A stretch of DNA of 7,687 nt from an uncultured Clostridia bacterium (GTDB lineage Bacteria > Bacillota > Clostridia > Christensenellales > Borkfalkiaceae), in the NCBI GenBank assembly GCA_947629225.1, contig CANRCY010000065.1, forward strand, positions 1 to 7,687, given 5' to 3'. This document shows positions 5,754 to 7,687 of this stretch, piece after piece. Under the pieces are notes generated by a model. It was given only the letters and a program-made list of their open reading frames with translations. It did no database searches and was not told where the DNA came from. How positions within the stretch are numbered: position 1 is the stretch's first letter; each line of letters starts with the position of its first letter. The translations under genes were made by a program, and so were the position numbers.

Positions 5754-7184
5754 ATGAAGAAACGTTTTGCTACATTGGCGGGGATCCTCGGTCTGGCTGT
5801 CGTTCTCGCCGCCGTAGGTTGCACGGGAGGTGAAAATGAAAATCCTTCGACCTCTTCGGGCTGGTACGATAAGGATATTTGGATGACCGCGGGAACTGCA
5901 ATTCCCACGGAAGAAGCCGTCCTGCCGACGGACGCGCCCAACCACGGAACCGTCGCCGTGCACGACCCGTCTGTCTTTTACGACGATGTGACGGGCAAAT
6001 ATTACGCCTTCGGCACCCACTACGCCGTGGCGAGCTCCACCGACCTCATCACATGGAAACAGGAAGTGTCGGAGGGCAACACCAAAGCCCTCTATGGCGA
6101 TGAAGGCGCGGACGTAAAACTCAAAACGCTCAAAGAGACGCTAGGGATCAGCGGCACGCTCGACACATGGGCTCCCGACGTGATGAAGATCGGCAACATG
6201 TATTATATGTACCTCTCCGCGACGTCTGCGTTCGGCTCCAACAAATCGGGCATCGTGCGCGTGCGCGCAAATAACGTCATGGGTCCGTACAGAGAAGAAG
6301 AGACGATCATCTTTTCGGGCGGAAACGGCGGCGAGCCCAACTGCATCGACCCCGAACTCTTCTACGATAAAGACGGCAAGCTGTGGATGGTGTACGGCTC
6401 CTTCTTTGCGGGGGTCTACATCAAGGAACTCGACGAAAAGGGGTTACCCGTCGAGGACGGGTTCGGCACCCTTCTCTGGAAGGGCGACGGCATCGGCGTG
6501 GAAGGTCCGTTCATCTTCTATAATGCCGAGACCGACTATTATTATCTCATGACGAGCGACGGCAACCTCAACACCAACTACAACATGCGCGTGGTGCGGA
6601 GCAAAAATCCCGACGGTCCTTATGCAGACATCAAGGGCGTAGACCCCACAGCGGATTCGCACAAGGGCGTAAAGCTCGCGGGCAATTACAAATTCAACGG
6701 CGGCGGGGCGACGTATGCGCTCGGGCACAACTCCGTCATCAAAAAAGACGGCAAATATCTCGTCGTCTGCCATGTGCGCAACGCGCTCAGCGGCATGCAC
6801 CACCTCGAAGTCAGGCAGCTTTTCTTTAACAAGGACGGCTGGCCCGTGATGTCTCCCAACCGCTACTGCGGCGAGACAGCCGGCACCGTGACCGAAGAAA
6901 CGATCGCGGGCGAATACGACGTTATTCTGCATTTTTACGAAACGCAGGAGACGGTCGCGAATTCCGAGGCATATACCTTCGGCGCGGACGGCAAGATCTT
7001 AAAGGGCACGGAAGAAAAGGGCGCTTGGGAACTCTCCGACGGGTATTTCGTCAAGATCACGCTCGACGGTACCGAGTATAGCGGCGTTGTCGCTCCCGCA
7101 ATCAAGGACAACGGGAACAAAGCGGCTTGGTGCATGACGGCGACGTCGGACAACGGCAGACCCATTTGGGCAAACGGGAAATAA
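5754..7184 (+). CDS. Lipoprotein GH43 glycosidase, endo-arabinanase-like
   Basis: This is a surface-anchored family 43 glycoside hydrolase, most like two-domain endo-1,5-alpha-L-arabinanases (Abn2-type), which would cut arabinan into importable oligosaccharides. The ATG follows AAGGGGG (5741-5747). The signal peptide ends at A20-V-G-C23, a lipobox with Ala rather than Leu at -3. The GH43 residues are all visible: D71 in HDPSV (general base), D199 in CIDPELFYD (pKa modulator), E250 in VEGPF (general acid), and H325 in ALGHNSV, matching the calcium-linked histidine of arabinanases. The catalytic domain spans about residues 62-355. The link RQLFFNKDGWPVMSPNRY (354-371) leads into a C-terminal beta-rich domain (about 372-476) as in GH43_C arabinanases. 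Endo-arabinanase is the best call, but another arabinose- or xylose-directed specificity is possible. A TTG at 5694 is in frame but is the promoter -35 box. Confidence 0.85.
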   Translation: MKKRFATLAGILGLAVVLAAVGCTGGENENPSTSSGWYDKDIWMTAGTAIPTEEAVLPTDAPNHGTVAVHDPSVFYDDVTGKYYAFGTHYAVASSTDLITWKQEVSEGNTKALYGDEGADVKLKTLKETLGISGTLDTWAPDVMKIGNMYYMYLSATSAFGSNKSGIVRVRANNVMGPYREEETIIFSGGNGGEPNCIDPELFYDKDGKLWMVYGSFFAGVYIKELDEKGLPVEDGFGTLLWKGDGIGVEGPFIFYNAETDYYYLMTSDGNLNTNYNMRVVRSKNPDGPYADIKGVDPTADSHKGVKLAGNYKFNGGGATYALGHNSVIKKDGKYLVVCHVRNALSGMHHLEVRQLFFNKDGWPVMSPNRYCGETAGTVTEETIAGEYDVILHFYETQETVANSEAYTFGADGKILKGTEEKGAWELSDGYFVKITLDGTEYSGVVAPAIKDNGNKAAWCMTATSDNGRPIWANGK

Positions 7185-7198
7185 TCAAGAGCAACGCG

Positions 7199-7222
7199 CT
7201 TCCCCCCGTAATCGGGGGGAAG
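7199..7222 (+). promoter_or_regulatory. Hairpin between the two GH43 genes
   Basis: CTTCCCCCCG (7199-7208) pairs perfectly with CGGGGGGAAG (7213-7222) around a TAAT loop, giving a 10-bp stem. Only TTTCG follows, so termination would be weak and some read-through into the next gene is likely. The C-rich arm could instead pair with an identical GGGGGGAA at 7232-7239, which is the ribosome-binding site of the next gene. The element may act as an attenuator, a stabiliser or a translational switch. Confidence 0.6.
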
Positions 7223-7242
7223 TTTCGTAAAGGGGGGAAACA

Positions 7243-7687
7243 ATGGCGATCCGTTATCCGAAAAATCCGCATTTCAACAAACTGCAAATGCGCACGTCCG
7301 ACTATCGGCATTGGCAGGAGGGCAGTGCGCACGACCCCTCGCTCCTCGAATGGGAGGGGGTCTACTATGCCTATTCCACCGATACCTTCGGCGCGCCGAG
7401 CGGCTATCAGATCAGAAAGAGCGAGGACCTTCTGCATTGGGAATACGTCGGTCCCGCGTTCGATATGGAAAATACCGCCGAGCGTTACAAACTCGGCAAG
7501 GGGGACCTGCAACCCGCCTACGATTGGTGCATGACTTCCGCTTCCGAAGTCGGCTACGGCGTGTGCGCCCGCAAGGACGGGACGATGGCGTTCTGGGCTC
7601 CCCACTGCGTGCGCGGCGCGGACGGCAAATTCTGGCTGTACTTCTGTTTAACGGGCTATTTCGGGGGCAGTAAGTCGTGTATCGGGC
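7243..7687 (+). CDS. GH43 glycosidase without signal peptide, 3' truncated
   Basis: The frame is open from ATG 7243 to the window edge (148 codons plus one base). AGGGGGG (7231-7237) is the ribosome-binding site, five bases upstream. There is no signal peptide: the protein begins MAIRYPKNPHFNKL, so a cytoplasmic enzyme is likely. GH43 signatures are H30-D31-P32-S33 with the presumed general base D31, then GVYYAYSTD (39-47), the SEDLLHWEYVG strand (60-70), and FWAPHCVRGADGKFWLYF (117-134), the usual second blade of the five-bladed propeller. The remaining catalytic Asp and Glu lie beyond the window. In context it would hydrolyse imported oligosaccharides as an alpha-L-arabinofuranosidase or exo-arabinanase, but specificity cannot be fixed from this fragment. 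It is probably co-transcribed with the upstream GH43 gene, modulated by the hairpin between them. Confidence 0.82.
   Translation, partial: MAIRYPKNPHFNKLQMRTSDYRHWQEGSAHDPSLLEWEGVYYAYSTDTFGAPSGYQIRKSEDLLHWEYVGPAFDMENTAERYKLGKGDLQPAYDWCMTSASEVGYGVCARKDGTMAFWAPHCVRGADGKFWLYFCLTGYFGGSKSCIG

Noticed and set aside
5610..6020. Minus-strand frame covering the terminator and promoter
   Set aside because: It spans a textbook terminator and consensus promoter on the plus strand and shows no protein features.

Overview
The window looks like a carbohydrate-utilisation locus from an uncultured, moderately GC-rich member of the Firmicutes (Clostridia-like, probably gut or rumen). The support is Gram-positive-style lipoprotein signal peptides, strong sigma-A promoters, G-rich Shine-Dalgarno sequences, and a CUT1-type sugar ABC importer with no ATPase gene beside it. 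The taxonomic placement is inference. No gene gives a species-level identification.

Layout. Positions 1-360 hold no convincing gene. The first ~235 bases are dense in palindromes and carry three copies of a CGTG(A/C)CA(C/T)C(C/T) motif. The rest is AT-rich and contains a perfect 13-bp palindrome (327-339) just upstream of a TTGACA-N17-TATATT promoter (361-389). An unusually long leader of about 280 nt follows. It contains a possible 7-codon leader peptide (425-448) and a long stem-loop closed by 14 perfect base pairs (432-525).

The first operon encodes a very large lipoprotein solute-binding protein (676-3255, 859 aa), a MalF/UgpA-type permease (3342-4544) and a MalG/UgpE-type permease (4559-5605). 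A strong hairpin without a U-tract separates the binding protein from the permeases, as expected where a binding protein is made in excess. A textbook terminator with a UUCG loop (5622-5650) ends the operon.

A second transcription unit starts at a perfect TTGACA-N17-TATAAT promoter (5694-5722). It encodes a lipoprotein GH43 enzyme resembling endo-1,5-alpha-L-arabinanases (5754-7184). After a 10-bp hairpin comes a second GH43 gene without a signal peptide (7243 to the window end, truncated).

Taken together (inference): a surface-anchored GH43 cuts arabinan or a related arabinose-containing polymer, the large binding protein and two permeases import the oligosaccharides using an ATPase encoded elsewhere, and the second, apparently cytoplasmic GH43 trims them. 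The protein families are ordinary. The unusual material is regulatory RNA and DNA: the structured leader with its mini-ORF, the palindromic operator candidates, and a competing-hairpin arrangement over the start of the last gene.
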